In this document: positions 13,013 to 31,800 of the stretch, one piece after another | How positions within the stretch are numbered: the stretch's first letter is position 1 | Layout of the letters: the number at the start of each line of letters is the position of its first letter | NCBI GenBank assembly: GCA_964019055.1 | Contig: OZ025211.1 | Coordinates: 1,440,635-1,504,634, forward strand | Direction: 5' to 3' | Source: Anthopleura xanthogrammica | Taxonomy: Eukaryota; Cnidaria; Anthozoa; Actiniaria; Actiniidae | Length of the DNA stretch: 64,000 bases | Made by a program: the position numbers and the translations under genes | Notes under the pieces: model-generated | The model's database searches: none | Seen by the model: only the letters and a program-made list of their open reading frames with translations | What the model was told of the DNA's origin: nothing

Positions 13013-13018
13013 TTTATT
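13013..13018 (-). promoter_or_regulatory. poly(A) signal of GPCR copy 2
   Basis: AATAAA on the minus strand, about 120 bp beyond the stop codon at 13140. Good position for the 3' end of the GPCR transcript. Confidence 0.5.
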
Positions 13019-13139
13019 TCACCATTCCTACGATGATCATCCCTCTTAGTACGTTCTAGTTTCCATTGCTATATTTCACTGTTCTGTTTGGCCATCTTTC
13101 TTTCTGTCCATACTCGAGGAACATTAGTGTCTGTCTGTC

Positions 13140-17983
<4,844 letters not shown>

Positions 17984-20317
17984 CTGATAGAAAGAAAAAA
18001 GAATATGAAACAAGATCAGTAGCTGAACATTTCATTTATCATATGATTTAAGATGTGCCAGCTCTCAGCTCTCTAACTATCGCCACCCTTTATGATCACG
18101 TCACCTTCAAAAAATTCAGAAACTCATCTATCCATCATCTTATACGAATATATCGACCTCTGATGAAGTCTGCTTTTCACCCCGACGAACAATACATAAA
18201 GTTAAAAGTATCCAGGTATTTGACGGACAAGTAAAGTCCATACATACTGAATTCATTCATAATCAAGTATTATATGGTATGTCATGTCAGGCAAAGGTCC
18301 TGGACGACCGGAAACCACAGTATATTGACTCAACGCACAAATAAATCGTTCACATGTTCACTTGTCAGCCAAACGTGACAGATCTTGCATCTTTGGTTTT
18401 TAATTTTCTAGTGTATCAAATAGTGATTGCTGGTGGTTTGATTTGAGATTCATTGGACTTGCCTGTCGACTGACCATGATATGGCCGTACGTTCTAGTGG
18501 GGGATGTCTGTTAACGCTATTAAGCCATTATTAACCACTAAAGGCTTAATGACTGTCATTGTCCACCACAGAAAGGTTCTTATTAAATTTAGAACAATAT
18601 TTGTCTGGCAATCTGCCATGGCATCGACAAAAGACATGGATTTTATTGGAAAGTCAATTTAAACGGTGTAAGATAAGCTTGCTTTAGAGAGGTGTAGATA
18701 AGAATAAAGAGACCAGCACGGCTCCAACTATGAAACTACACTCCTCGACTTTTGTCTGGTTTATGTAAGCAAAGAGCCAGCTTTGTTTGAACGACCTGAC
18801 TTGGAATAAGCATTCTTTGATGGCAATAAATGTCTACATAATCATGACAAATAATCTTGCCTCGGGTTTTTAATTTTAATTTTTAAATCTATTTGCTGCC
18901 GACAGATAGCTATCTTCAAGTCACCTGTCTCTGATGCCTTCAACAAGCCCATCAAAATTAGCTTTGGATCTGAGCTAGCAAATATTTTTGATCTCTTCCT
19001 GAAAGATGTTTTGAGAATAACAACAAGCTTCCACTCCAGCCGAGATCGATGTTATTGTTATGACTAATGTTCATTTATTCTTTTATGTGTGTTTTGCCAT
19101 GCACCAATGATCAAAGTCTTATATCATCCTTTCTGAGTAATATCTTAATATATCACTCAACCATAAGTATAAAATCAACTGATTTCTTCCTGTTAGGAAA
19201 AAATATTCACCTAATTTCTTGTACCTTACTCGTACCTTACGCATTCTGTGTTTCAGCTTTCGGTAAAAATAGCCTTACGCGAGCGCTCAGGCGCCGATTT
19301 AAATAGTTACTGACATAGCTGGCGCGAGTGTATAGACATATATATTGAAGTATAATTTAAGTATCGATAGAGATTGCCCGGTTTTTCATTAACGCTGTCG
19401 GGCCTTCTTGGTGAGCCAACTATTTCTTGCTTAGCTAATATTAAAAAAATTCTCACGTCCGACCCGCATTATTGATATTCAAATTCAAACGAGAATTTCT
19501 TAGTGTCCTCATAAATAATCTAAGCAGTACACACCTTCAGTCCTATCGCTGTAGAAATCCACTAGATGTTTCGAGAGAAAAGATGGATGCAGAGAAAGAG
19601 TGTTCATTAGAAGAAAGATGCGACCACTCCCGGTTCAACCAGTCTAATCTATAACTAGTTCAGTTAATACTACAACAGAGATCTCAAGAACTACTTCTAG
19701 TTTCAAGTTCCTACCGTACTCTCTTCAGGCCAGTCAGTTAATAGCAAGCTCTAAGTCCTTTCCTCATGAAAGAAGCTGTAGATTCACGTTTCGAGATTCA
19801 GAAAATCTTGTTAAACTAGCAGCTTAACTCACCTTCAAATAATCGCTTAGACAATCTAAATGTAGCTTGATCGTTGAGTAAAAGTGCCCGCGCTCCTTAC
19901 AACTGGCGCTTACCGTATGAGATTCTGTGCTCTTTGTGGTTTTACATCAACTGAAAACGCGACGGGAAACAAATCTCCCATTGAGGTCAGTGATGGGTGA
20001 GCTGGTTCTGCTGATGGGCATGCCATATAATATTCAATAGACAATAATTACGTCATCGCTCGACCCTCTCAATCAATTGACGACTGACGAACGAGTTTCC
20101 GCTCTAAGCCAGTCGAGGATGAAGAGTTATCAAACATTAAACAGCTTTTGAGCTAACCACACTGGACAACGTGTTTGTAAACCTTCAAATTGACAAAGAG
20201 CTTAATCAAGAGGTTGTTGAGATACTCTTCATTGATAGGATAGCCTCTGACGAGGCCAACACTAGATCTTTTAGCTTCGAATAATAGAAGAAAGTATTCT
20301 TTTTTGCGATGGAAAAA

Positions 20318-20351
<34 letters not shown>

Positions 20352-22505
20352 AGCAGGTGAATAAAAGGTGACTGGGTATTCACCAGGAGATAAAGGCAAA
20401 ACTTTTCTAGGTTATTAGATATCTAGGAACGTGTAGGAGAAAAACGAGTTATGCACAGAAACGTCGAGAAATATAAAACTAGAAAAATGAATCACAACAG
20501 TCATTCACACATGGATGACAGGAAGCTGCTGGTGTAGTACGTCAGTGAACTCGCCACTGCGTTTCTTTACTACCGGCTATAAGGTTTCTTTGCTTGGCGT
20601 TTTCCTGGCTATTTCAATTTGTTCGGCTCGCCTTCATCCTAATTCATGTGAATATACACGGTCTGTCATTGTGTTATTGCAGTGATGGATGTTCTAGGTC
20701 TAGCTTTGCGTGTGGTACGATCAGCCACAGAGAATAACAGCTGATAACAATATGCAAAATACGTCTTACCTTCAATTTTATGTTTCTTAATGTTGTAAGG
20801 ATTAAAAAAGCTCTAATCTTTTTGATTCTAAAGAACACATCAAAGTAGCATCAGATGTTTCGTTCTTTTAGGTTTTCTTTAGTAATCCTTCTTAATGTAT
20901 CTTTTGGAGATTAAGCCACAACTCTTTGCCAACCACAATCCTTGATTTTCCTCTCGAAACAGCTTTACTTTCTTTTTCCTCTCCACAGACGCCACGAATG
21001 CTACCATTTGAACAATAAACAAACTAACGGGTATATCGTGCTGGAAAGAACTACGAGGAATATTTATGAATCTATCTTTCTATCTTCCTATCTACCTGAG
21101 TATCTAATTTATCTATTATCCGGCCAATCGTTTATTTGCCATCTAATAGCTATCACTTAAAATGTTTGCTCGCATAGTTTCGGTGCTTAAACAAATATTT
21201 GGTTTTGACGTTAGTAGAAGTTCTGGTGAAGGATGTTTTCCCACTTGACTTACCTTTATCTAGGGCTCGTTGTTTTTGAATTGAGCTTCAACTCCAACCA
21301 CAACAAACGATTCGCATTCTACTTCAGCAAGACACTTGACGCCCAGGCTTTCAGCGACTCGAATACAAACAAAAGTAGAATGAAACAAAAGTAAAAAGTT
21401 CTTGTCTGCGATGGGAGATGTGTGTGACTTGGAGAACTTGGAGAATGTCTTTGGGTTGGTTGTTTTTGTTCAATATAATACGACAACCTGTAAGCCCAAA
21501 CAACGCTCAACACCAATATATAAACTCAGCAAGACACGACACGACACACCACTCACACCTTCACTCCTCAAACCTTATTTCTATATTTTTTTATTCAAAT
21601 CAAGCTTTCTAGAACAAGTCTTTAGTATTCAGGTTTACAGCTAAAGCAATGGGCATTAAAAATAATGAGGAATTTCACATTTTTATGTTAAAACTTCACG
21701 GTTAATTCACGTCGAAAGACACCGCCCTTATTCATTAGCAAAAACACCTGTTAATTAAACATGAGACCCGGCTTGAACCAGTAGTTAATATGTAGAGGAA
21801 AGAGACTACCAAATGAATATTAATATATTCAACCACGGTGCATGGCTTAATAATTGAATACTACTTTGAAGGGGAATTATTCTGTTTAGAGCTTTAATCT
21901 TGTGACATCTGTTTATGTCTTTGAACGCTCAAAGCTCCAATATATTTCTATTGTGTACATTTGAATAGCAGGGAGGCTGCCACGCGCAAAGAAAGCAAGC
22001 TTCGCAAATGATAACCTAATCATGAGTGAATGAAAGCTTCTTTTTCACGATAGATCGCCCGGACATGCAATAAGTTTTCACTGATCTGTAAATATAATTC
22101 GTGTGTTCAGTCGTGTCATAGCTAACGAATCTTTTGATGTAAATTCTATACATGACATGTTAATTAAATACGTTAAAAAAAGGTTGAGCAAAAACACCAG
22201 TGAATCGACGTACGAACTGAACTACACCGGTACATGTATCGGAGAGGTCGGAGAAATGTTCCACCACAAGCCACATTAATGATCGGCTTTAATTATCGAA
22301 ATGATATTGCAACTTGATCATTTGATGTATTTGAATGATTATGGTCGGTGAATCGAAACGGCAAGCTCAAGGTTTATATTATCAGACAATTTGGCGAAGG
22401 CGAACCGGGGCGTGTGATTAAAAAAGATAGAAACAAGTCGAGTAATTGTGTTAGGAACTCCTTCAAACGATATTATCATTTTATTATTCATTAACTGACT
22501 AGGCG

Positions 22506-23265
22506 ATGGATGGATGGATGGATGGATGGATGGATGGATGGATGGATGGATGGATGGATGGATGGATGGATGGATGGATGGATGGATGGATGGATGGATG
22601 GATGGATGGATGGATGGATGGATGGATGGATGGATGGATGGATGGATGGATGGATGGATGGATGGATGGATGGATGGATGGATGGATGGATGGATGGATG
22701 GATGGATGGATGGATGGATGGATGGATGGATGGATGGATGGATGGATGGATGGATGGATGGATGGATGGATGGATGGATGGATGGATGGATGGATGGATG
22801 GATGGATGGATGGATGGATGGATGGATGGATGGATGGATGGATGGATGGATGGATGGATGGATGGATGGATGGATGAATGGATGAATGGATGAATGGATG
22901 GATGGATGGATGGATGGATGGATGAATGGATGAATGGATGAATGGATGGATGGATGAATGGATGAATGGATGAATGGATGGATGGATGGATGGATGGATT
23001 AATGGATGGATGGATGGATGGTCGGATGAGGGGATGGATGGATGGATGGATGGATGGTCGGATGAGGGGATGGATGGATGGAAGGAACGATGAAAGGATA
23101 GCTGGATGGAACGATGGAACGATGGAATGATGGCACGATGGAACGATGGAACGATAGAACGAAGGAACGATGGAACGATGGAACGATGGAACGATGGAAC
23201 GATGGAACGATGGAACGATGGAACGATGGAACGATAGATGGATGGATGGATGGATGGATGGATGG
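22506..23265 (+). repeat. (GATG)n microsatellite grading into GGAACGAT octamers
   Basis: About 370 bp of pure GATG is followed by a zone with GAATG interruptions, two copies of GTCGGATGAGGGGATG, and then about 20 copies of an 8-mer GGAACGAT (23105-23235). Open frames here ([16 protein letters not shown]) are artefacts. Confidence 0.97.
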
Positions 23266-23699
23266 ATAATTGCATGGGTGGAATGAACAGGATAAAGTAC
23301 ACTACATCAATTACAACTGATTCACCTATGTCTATCGCGAGTACTTCTATATTTGGCATTGTTTGACCGCCACCATATTCGAACATACTAGACCGTATGA
23401 AAACATGTTTGAAGATTTCAGCACGTGTTACTGACTGATTATTTGTGTGTTTCTAACGACCCCAGCAAGTGCTCTCGCTATGAGTCATTCTCACAGTAAA
23501 GATATGTGATGGAGAGACCAGATACGGGCAACACTAGTCAATACTGTGTGCTACATCAGTTTTTAAACAGTGGTCAAACACAAAGCATTCAATCGAGGCA
23601 GCTGCAAGGTAGTTTCCGAAGGGAGTTCTCACATAGGGCTAACCTCCAAACTTCCTTTCAGGATGCTTATTTAATTTATTCATTTTAGCTGCGTGTTAG

Positions 23700-23790
23700 T
23701 TTCTGCTTTGGCTCTCTTAAATGTTTTATTCTATGTCACTGATAATTTGCGTCCTGAATAAAATACTATTGTATTGTATTGTATTGTTGC
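23700..23790 (+). mobile_element. retroelement 3' end with TATTG tail
   Basis: TTTGCGTCCTGAATAAAATA is followed by TATTG repeats, a typical LINE/SINE 3' terminus. No upstream coding region was found. Confidence 0.4.
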
Positions 23791-25100
23791 AGCCTCGACT
23801 GAATGCTTTGTGTTTGACCAGTGAACCGATGTATGGAAAATGGTGAGAAATAACTACAACAGGAACTACAATAACGAATTGGCAGCGAACTTTATAATCA
23901 CAAATGACACCACGCGTGGTTTATGGACATGCGTACATATTAGTAATTGTGCTTACTGTGTGGTCAATGATAAGCGAGCTGTAATGAAAAAGCCCCGCAT
24001 GTTGTGTGCGTCACATTGAATGCCTTACTACCTACTCTCAATATCATTATACTATAATGGTATTTCTAATAACATTGACATTTCTCTTAAAAGTCTCATA
24101 GCGCGAATCGAAAAACCGTGCGCACCCAGAAATAATTCAGAAATCATTTATTCTTCGTCAGAGCAATTTAGAAACGACTCTCTAACGGCAAGAAGTTTAT
24201 CTGAGTACAAATCAGTCGAACTTCTTCCCGAGTTAAAGAAAGTTGTTTCAGATTGTTCATGATCAACGAACAACATAATTTTCTTCTTAAATGAATGATA
24301 TTTTATAATAACTGAAACATTATGTTAATTACATATAAATTCAGAACTTTATAATTCAAATATTTCATAATTACTCTTCAGACCATCCATCAGTTAAATA
24401 TCAATAGTGGTGACCAAGCTTGAAAACTTACGTTCAATACTCTAGTTCTCCAGTACTACATAATCCGATATAGTTTTATTTTTTTCTCTTTCTCTTTCTT
24501 CATTGTATTTTTTTGTTTTTTTTGTTTTTTGTTATTTATTTATAACCTTAATTTACTCTACAAATCTATATGTAAATAGTGCATTCTAGCATTCCGGTAC
24601 ATCCGGGGTTTTGATGGCGGACAGAGGCGCACGCGCGTCAATTACCGCCAAAACTGATTGAATCAAAACGAGCGGTTATCACTAATTTACAGATTTATAG
24701 ACCAGCAATAAAAAACTCAAACTTATAAGCAATGATTTATGGATGGTACTGCGGCTCCTTTTATTGAGCGTTGGAACATGTTAAAAATGGTATTAATGAG
24801 TTCGGTAAAGATTGAAAACGGTTATGTGATGAATATTGTCTAAATGATGAAGCGACTGCAAAATAAAAATGGCGTCTTATTGTCTTGGAGAACAGGAGGA
24901 GGGCTACATCAAACCACAATTCGAAAATACCCGGAAGAAAGCGGCTTATTTCGTGTGTTACTTTCTGATCTCAACCGAAAGAGAAACAAATCTAACATTT
25001 CAGTACACATGTCAATGAATGGCTGAAAAAATAGTACATTCAAGGGGACTAGGAAACTCGTCTGATAAAAAAAGAATGCTATAGAATTTATCCGGTATCT

Positions 25101-25571
25101 TTGTGGTTTGAAATACTTGAACATTTTTTTTATAAACATCTTATGGAGACTTATTTTGACTACCGTTCAACTGTTTTATTAATTGGTCGGTGCTGGACCG
25201 CTTTCTTCCACGCAACAATCTACAAAAGCGGCTGCCAAAGAATGCGTTTAAATTACTTACTAGTCCCAGACAAACAGCTAGTGTACGTCTCACATCTTTC
25301 ACCAAAAAAGTATGGAAAGCTACGATGGCGTTGTTACTTCCCCTGTCCTCCAAAGGACTATATCCGGTCAGTATTCAGTCTAGAATATCCTTCCCCATTC
25401 CCAGAAGTGCTTTATTTTAAGGGAGATGAAAACGAATTGAAAGTAATGAATCGAATTCTCGCCTGCAGCTCCGTAGCCAAGATGATTGCTAAAGCCTTTA
25501 TCCCCAATATTCAATATCCTGTATTTCATACTGCTGTTTCTTCCATTCGTCTCCTACACGTGTTTATTTGA
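25101..25571 (+). other. unassigned open frame of 156 codons
   Basis: The longest open frame in the 18-27 kb gene-poor interval. Two other frames are also open over the same bases, no domain or signal peptide is recognised, and it lacks splice-supported neighbours. It may be chance, or a decayed transposon fragment. Confidence 0.15.
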
Positions 25572-26616
25572 ATACGTAATCGTGTTAGTTTTTGTGAAGC
25601 CTATATTTAATGTTTTTCATTAATATTGTTCATATTTAAGCTATTAATTAAGTCCTTCATGCTTCCTTTCACTCGCTCGACAAAATAACGAAAAACGACG
25701 ACAGATGATGTGAATTCGAAGAAGTTGAACACCAACCCAGGAACCGCGGCAAAAAAAAATTAGAAAAAAGTCCTTAAAGCGTGACGCAGGAGGAAAGATG
25801 TTAATCAACGAACATCGACAAATATATACAGACAATCGAAATAACTCTTATTTCTTTGACAAAATATATATCTTGATGGCGCTAATTTTTAAAATTTTAT
25901 CCGAAAAGTATTATTTTCTTTATCAGTTATAAGAAAAGAAACAATTCCTTGATTGCTATTGAAATTTAAAAAAGAAGATTTTAATAACCAGCAAACGTTT
26001 TGTATTGACTTAGTTGAGCACATGAATTGCTTGCCATACAGTTCTATCTCGCTTTGAGTTGACGAACATTATTATTTATGACACTCATTGTCACTCAAAT
26101 GGGTTTCCTTGTTTACCTTTAACTGGCTTTTCTAAACATAACGACGCAAGTCTCCGACAGGCGAGTCAACCAGTTCGAAGTCATCAGTTAGTAAAGCGAC
26201 TCCTTTATACTACGTAGTACTTAGCTTTAGCTGGTCTTGTTGGTTGGTGAATGCCAGGTGGTTAGCCGTTTTAGCCGGTGAGTATCTTGGTGTTAAGTCA
26301 GTTAGCTACTCGTTACAAAGTTTGGGTTGAAGACTCGTTTTTTGAATGACCTTCAGGCAGTGTTTGAAAGTATAGGTAGTGATGTATCAAACATGATAAT
26401 GTGCTGTTAATCACAGATAATGCACTTAAAAGTTTAGGATTTCCATCGATTTTGTCGTGACAAAATGTTTACTGGCGTGTTCCAGCAAGCTAAGCCAACG
26501 AGCTTCAAACTAGCTAATCCAAGGTAATACACAGTACGACACTTTATCTCATTCTGTAAACAATTCTGGATGCAAGCAATAGAAACAGTTTACTTCAGAT
26601 GTGTTCTCTGACTTAA

Positions 26617-27108
26617 GGTTACTGGAGACCTTCGCGGGTAAAATGTTTCTAAAAAAAAAAATGATTTCACTAAATTAAAAATTGTTATATTAATCTTTCT
26701 TTTTGAACAAAAATTGTTTCGAAATTTTTGAAAGTTTGCTAGTTATTTTAAAAAGCATGATTTGAAGGGAAAATAACTCAAAACCGAAGGCGTCGTAATC
26801 CTTGTTAATCCTATTATACTTGAGTCGGTTACTCTTTCGATTTTTCCCGCGTGATGAAATTCGTGTCCTACCACGCTACGAAACTCTGGCGCTTTCTGAT
26901 TTCTTTTTCGTTTTGAATACGCTATACTTCCGATACCTTTGGGAATTCTACATTCTTTTTGTGTCCTTATTAAAACTTTACCAGAGAAACGAAGTTTTCG
27001 TAATCTTTATCATATGAGCTTTAAAACGATATGTAGTTTTATAGGGTTTTGTTGAACGTGTTGCGTAGAGAGAGTTTTAAACAAAAGATACCCCTGTCTC
27101 CAGTAACC
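26617..27108. mobile_element. TTAA-flanked non-autonomous DNA transposon
   Basis: Inverted ends GGTTACTGGAGAC / GTCTCCAGTAACC are each flanked by TTAA (26613-26616 and 27109-27112). TTAA duplication is typical of piggyBac and Kolobok elements. The interior has only a 71-codon frame without transposase similarity. Confidence 0.75.
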
Positions 27109-27391
27109 TTAATCATGTAGATTTTCTCAGTGAGCGATTTTAATTTCTCAGCCTAGTTGTGAATAAATCGAGAGTAGGGGTTGTGACGTCATTCCCGTTG
27201 CTATTGACAACGAGGATATCTGTAGCTCATACTGTTAAAAAATTCTTATAAAACTCTGCCTAATAACTATAAGAACAATAAGAAAATAAGGAAGAAAACA
27301 GCGCTTAAAAAAAACAGTAAAAGAAAACAGATTATCGGTATATTTAGCCATCGATTAATATTAGTAACAATAAGTCACGTGACAGCTCTTG

Positions 27392-27520
27392 GCCAATCCA
27401 TATAAGTATACAGATCTCTCTTTGAATCAAGTCACACGAACGAGCTCCTTATCAAACCATAGTTGCTAGATAAGGAATCAGTCGGAAACGAAGATAGTCA
27501 CTACAACACGTTTTTTTCTG
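27392..27520 (+). promoter_or_regulatory. putative promoter and 5'UTR exon of the ShKT-PAN gene
   Basis: A CCAAT box (27393-27397) is followed by a TATA-like TATAAGTA (27401). About 120 bp later there is a strong donor (TTTCTG|gtgagtgtg, 27521). This would be a non-coding first exon spliced to the acceptor CTTTCACAG just before 28861. The arrangement is inferred; no transcript evidence can be seen. Confidence 0.35.
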
Positions 27521-28875
27521 GTGAGTGTGAGATGTAGTGGCCAACATTCTTATCAAAACTATAGAAATCGTGAAGTGTTTCAAAAACCAGGTATACTAGG
27601 AAAGCAATTCACTTAACTGAAGTTTTGGGAGCCCTGAGCCCTAGTGAAGAAAGGGGAGCTAGAATGTCTTGCAAAGACTGCATAGTCTTCTAAAGAGGCT
27701 GTACCTCGAATCGTAACTGAGAACTAGCCAGTCTTTTATCTATTGTATCTATTGAAGTGATAATACTTTTCTTAACTTTTAACATAGTTATTAGTTCAGT
27801 ATGCTTTTAATTTGAATTTCATCCTACATAATACTGAATATTATAAGCATCTTTCAGGATGTTTGCAAGCTGTGTTGAAACAAGTCATTTTGTTTGTGCT
27901 CGAGCTCGATCAGTCTGATGATAGATATCTCATGCATCCATACACTACACATCATACTTTGTTATAACAGCCAGGCTTGTACCTGATATATTTACTTTTG
28001 TTTACTAATGTTATCCTAAATTTAGTGATGTCGGTAGTGAAATGACAAGCTGGTCATGTCCTTGTCTTCTATGCTCTTCTTTCTAACTATTTTAATACTT
28101 ATTTGAATATTGCTTGCATATATTATTGAGATAAAGTCAGATGTGCAAGCAAAACGGCTATTATTTTATCTATCAAGGTTTTTAATCTCAAAAACTCGAT
28201 CATCATGAGCCATAACCCAAAATCCTTGACCACTTCCCTGGCAAGAGAACAGAGTTTCCTTTTTAATGATGTAATTAGGAAACTTTATTTATCCCTATAT
28301 TTTTCAGATCAAACTACTCACAATTTTAAACTCAGACTAAACAGCTATCAATAAAGTAGAAATATTGTGAGTTGACTTCATCAACAATATTCAACATGGC
28401 GGTGGTGGTTTTTGTGTGGATAGGATGTGTAATAATCTTTAACTAAGAAACTTGTTTTAATTGAATGTTTAGGCTTAAAGCTACAGCCAGTTGAGACTAA
28501 AGTGCCATGTTAAGTATTTAAAACCTTGTTGCACTCAAAGACTATCCAACATAAGGAAAAAAATCATTAGTTGTTTGTATAATGTTCAATGACTAGGCAA
28601 TTATTGGTATATGGCGATCAAGACATTAGTAAACAGTTCTAGAATCATCGTGTTCCGTGTTGTACTTAAAAAAGCCAAGCAACTGCACTTTTATTTTATG
28701 GACAGACAATTTAGAAAGATTGATGAGCAGTTTTAACAGTTCATGGACGATAGATACTTGTACAGCCTGCTTGGCAATCTGGTTTGAAATGAGTTGTTTT
28801 AAAATAAAGATAGTTCGCAATACATTATTTGAGTTTTTCTTTTCTTCTTTCTTTCACAGAGAGTTGCTCAGTGAA

Positions 28876-31800
28876 ATGCTTCCTACTTCATTTCCTAACG
28901 CGATTCGGTGTCTACTGGTGGTAACCATGGTGATGGTTGCCCATACAAAAGGTAACGTAACAACTCAAATCTTATTGACAGATCCAGTGGTCGATGACGC
29001 ACTGAAGTCACGGGAGGCCGCGCACAGACAGGGAAAGTGTTCCTTTGATCTTTAGATCAATATAGAAGCGATTTATCGACAGTCATTTTATCCTCCGTAG
29101 AATTTAATCATTATATCGTCGGCGCATGCGCACTAGTACAGTCGAATGCTACTAGATTTATCTACTGTTTGTTGATAAAGTGGCCTATTGTTCAGCTATT
29201 GTAAAGCATTTTAAAACCTATAGAAAACGCATTAGTCGATTGATTGATGGATTAGCCGTAAGACGAAGACAAGCCTTTTAGGCTGTTTTGGTTTTGGCTC
29301 GCGACTAACACGTGGAAACAATACAACCAAACGACCCTAACATCAGCTGCCAGCCAGGATAGCGGTCAGCGGTATTCTTTTTAGTACTTGCTCATTTGAA
29401 CTATTCTAATTACTCAAACCCTTATCCTAACCTTGTCCTAACCTTGTCCTAACCTCACCGTACTTAGTGATTTTAGCTGGTTTTGTTTTCGGCTAGTAAA
29501 AAAGAATTATAATATTATCATATGTGTACAAGCTAGAGAGACACATTTAGTTACGCCGGCCGAGGATTTTTTTACTTTACCCACCAAACGATCGTTATGT
29601 TTTTCGCACAGCAGGCGCTGCTGAATAAAGATCACTCAACAAAGTATTCACGCCGTTATTAGGAGCCAGAAATCCTGGTTCCTTTTAGTGCCATTGAATA
29701 CTGCTCTAGTTAAAAGACGACAATGATATAAATGAAACTCACCTTTAAACGAACGCTAATCTGCATGTGTTCCTTCTTCTCACTGAGTCGTATTACTGAC
29801 GATGCTCAAAAGTACAGCACACAAAGTAACGGTGAAAACAAAGCGAGCTTTAAAGATATATCGACAACAAAAGAGAATTAATTGAGCGATTGGAAAGTAC
29901 TTTGAGTTGCCATTTCAAACTTTCCGGGATTTAGGGCGAAGATATTGTGAACCTTGAATAGAACTAGCTAATGTACCAACTAGTAGGAGACGTCAGGTTT
30001 TGTACTTAGTAGCTTAAAACACATTCTTAAAGCAAGATATCAAAGTACTTAAAACAATTAAGTACTAAAGTACATTAATGTACGAGAATGCCTAAGGGTG
30101 TCTGAACATTTCTTCCATCCATCCTTGAACATGAACTTGACAAGGCTTTTTTCACAACAACAAAAAATCCATGACTGATGTTGATTCAAATTCGACAATG
30201 TTTTCCGGCTACAGATGTTATTTTCGGGTCTCTTGTCAGTTATACCAGCTTAGAGGTCTTCTAAAATTGAAATGTTTTTTTGTTGGAGAGCTAACACAAC
30301 CAATCAGCTTCCATTACTGACAACCGCAGCCATTACCGTCAGGTTTCAGCGGCCCACTTTTATTTTTATTGTCAAAAGATGTTATTGATAATAAGTTCAA
30401 TGCCAAACTCACATAATAGCATGATAGATAGCCACTCTAATTCATTTTTCTCTCGAAATAAACTTACCAGCTGCAAAAGTTGGAACTGCGTGAATACATT
30501 AAAACTGACCAAAATATTCAATAATGCGCCCTGTAGCGTGGAGAGTTTGAGTTGAACCAAGGGGTTCAATTACTACATTTTAATTACTATCATTAACGTC
30601 TTTATAAGTAAGGTACATTGCATATCAATCTTTTAATGAAAATTCCATTCTCAACATTAAATGAATACAGTAGTGTAATATTTTTCCTGTCTTTAACTTC
30701 ATTGAATTAGAAAAAAATAATAATCTAAATCCGTATAATTTTGTGCTTTCTAATCTTGTGCATTAAGCACTACACAAATAATAAAGTGTTCCTGGGCCGG
30801 TAAGATTTAGATTGATACAAAAATATATCCTTTACTGCTGACACAGATTATTATAAACTACATATGTACGTTCACTCACAGAATATGAATTGTAAATAGT
30901 CATAAACACTGTTATTGCGGTTTTCTGGGTTTTGCGCACTTTAATGTTATAAAGGTCCTTTTTTCACCCGATGTCCTCCAAACAAAAGTACATAAAATGC
31001 GTTAGCAGTTCACATGGACCGCGGAGCATAATTTTAATTGGGGGCGGCTAACGAGCACCAAAGGCTGGAATCAAAAAAAAAAATTAGACCGGCCTCTTAA
31101 GTGCGATTTTGAGGGGCATTTGCATCAAAGTTATGACGATTTTGCACATTCTGGCTTCGAAAAAGAAGAGAAAAGGTCTTTCTGATATAAGATAGTAGGA
31201 AATATTTTTAGTGACAATATGTCCTTCCTTGAGAAAGTTCCAAAATCATAATTCTTTTGCGGTTGTAGTTTCTCAACACAAACTCGTTTGACTCGGAGTC
31301 TAACTGTCCGCTCTTTGTGGAGAATCGTTGTTGAATCGTGGTTCTTGCACGTTAGCTCTCAGCCATGTGTCTTCCTTGCCATCGAAAAAGTCCTCTCCCC
31401 ATTGACATCGTGACGTCTCTGCTGGGCTCGTTCTCGAGTCGCCGAAATAAATCGTGGGTTTAGAAGTCTAATGGACTGCTGAATTCGTTTGGGAATTAAC
31501 TGGCTTTTTAAATTGACATTTGATTATTTCATATTTTATATTACACAGTTAATTTATCAAGAGAAGCTGGAGAACTTGGTATTTGAAATAACAAATAAGT
31601 AATTCAAAATGGCGGCAAAATTATTGGGGGGGGGGGGGGGGGGGGGCTATACCCCCCTGCACCGCGGTCCCTGAGTTCCACACTTTTTGACTGACAGCTC
31701 TGCTGAGGTCAATATTTGGGCACAGTTTAGAACAAGTGCCATGACATATACATCGAGAAAAGTTGGTCAAAACTGACTGAGTTCACAATTCACATCTTAT

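Larger units (their letters stand above)
5908..13139. other. intergenic region between the two GPCR genes
   Basis: No supported gene. It holds poly-G at 6275-6292 and the fragment at 7141-7260. Inverted repeats lie at 7780-7890 (GCAATCTGATTGGCTC) and 7937-8056 (arms ATGAGATTTTGTAGGTGAAA). A dispersed repeat at 9930-10045 is shared with 57540-57675. MITEs lie at 11514-11693 and 12156-12327. The rest is AT-rich unique DNA. Confidence 0.6.
18014..27390. other. gene-poor interval
   Basis: No supported coding exon. It contains a hammerhead-like CTGATGA core at 18160, a CTGG microsatellite (20320-20352), the GATG array (22506-23265), a TATTG-tailed retroelement 3' end (about 23700-23790), an unassigned open frame (25101-25571) and a TTAA-flanked element (26617-27108). 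The remainder is AT-rich sequence in which nothing was recognised. Confidence 0.6.

Noticed and set aside
22499..23386. 295-codon HPSI frame and MDGW frames
   Set aside because: All are readings of the GATG microsatellite on both strands.
29421..29458. Interstitial telomere repeat
   Set aside because: CCTTGTCCTAA units do not match TTAGGG/CCCTAA closely and are only about three copies.
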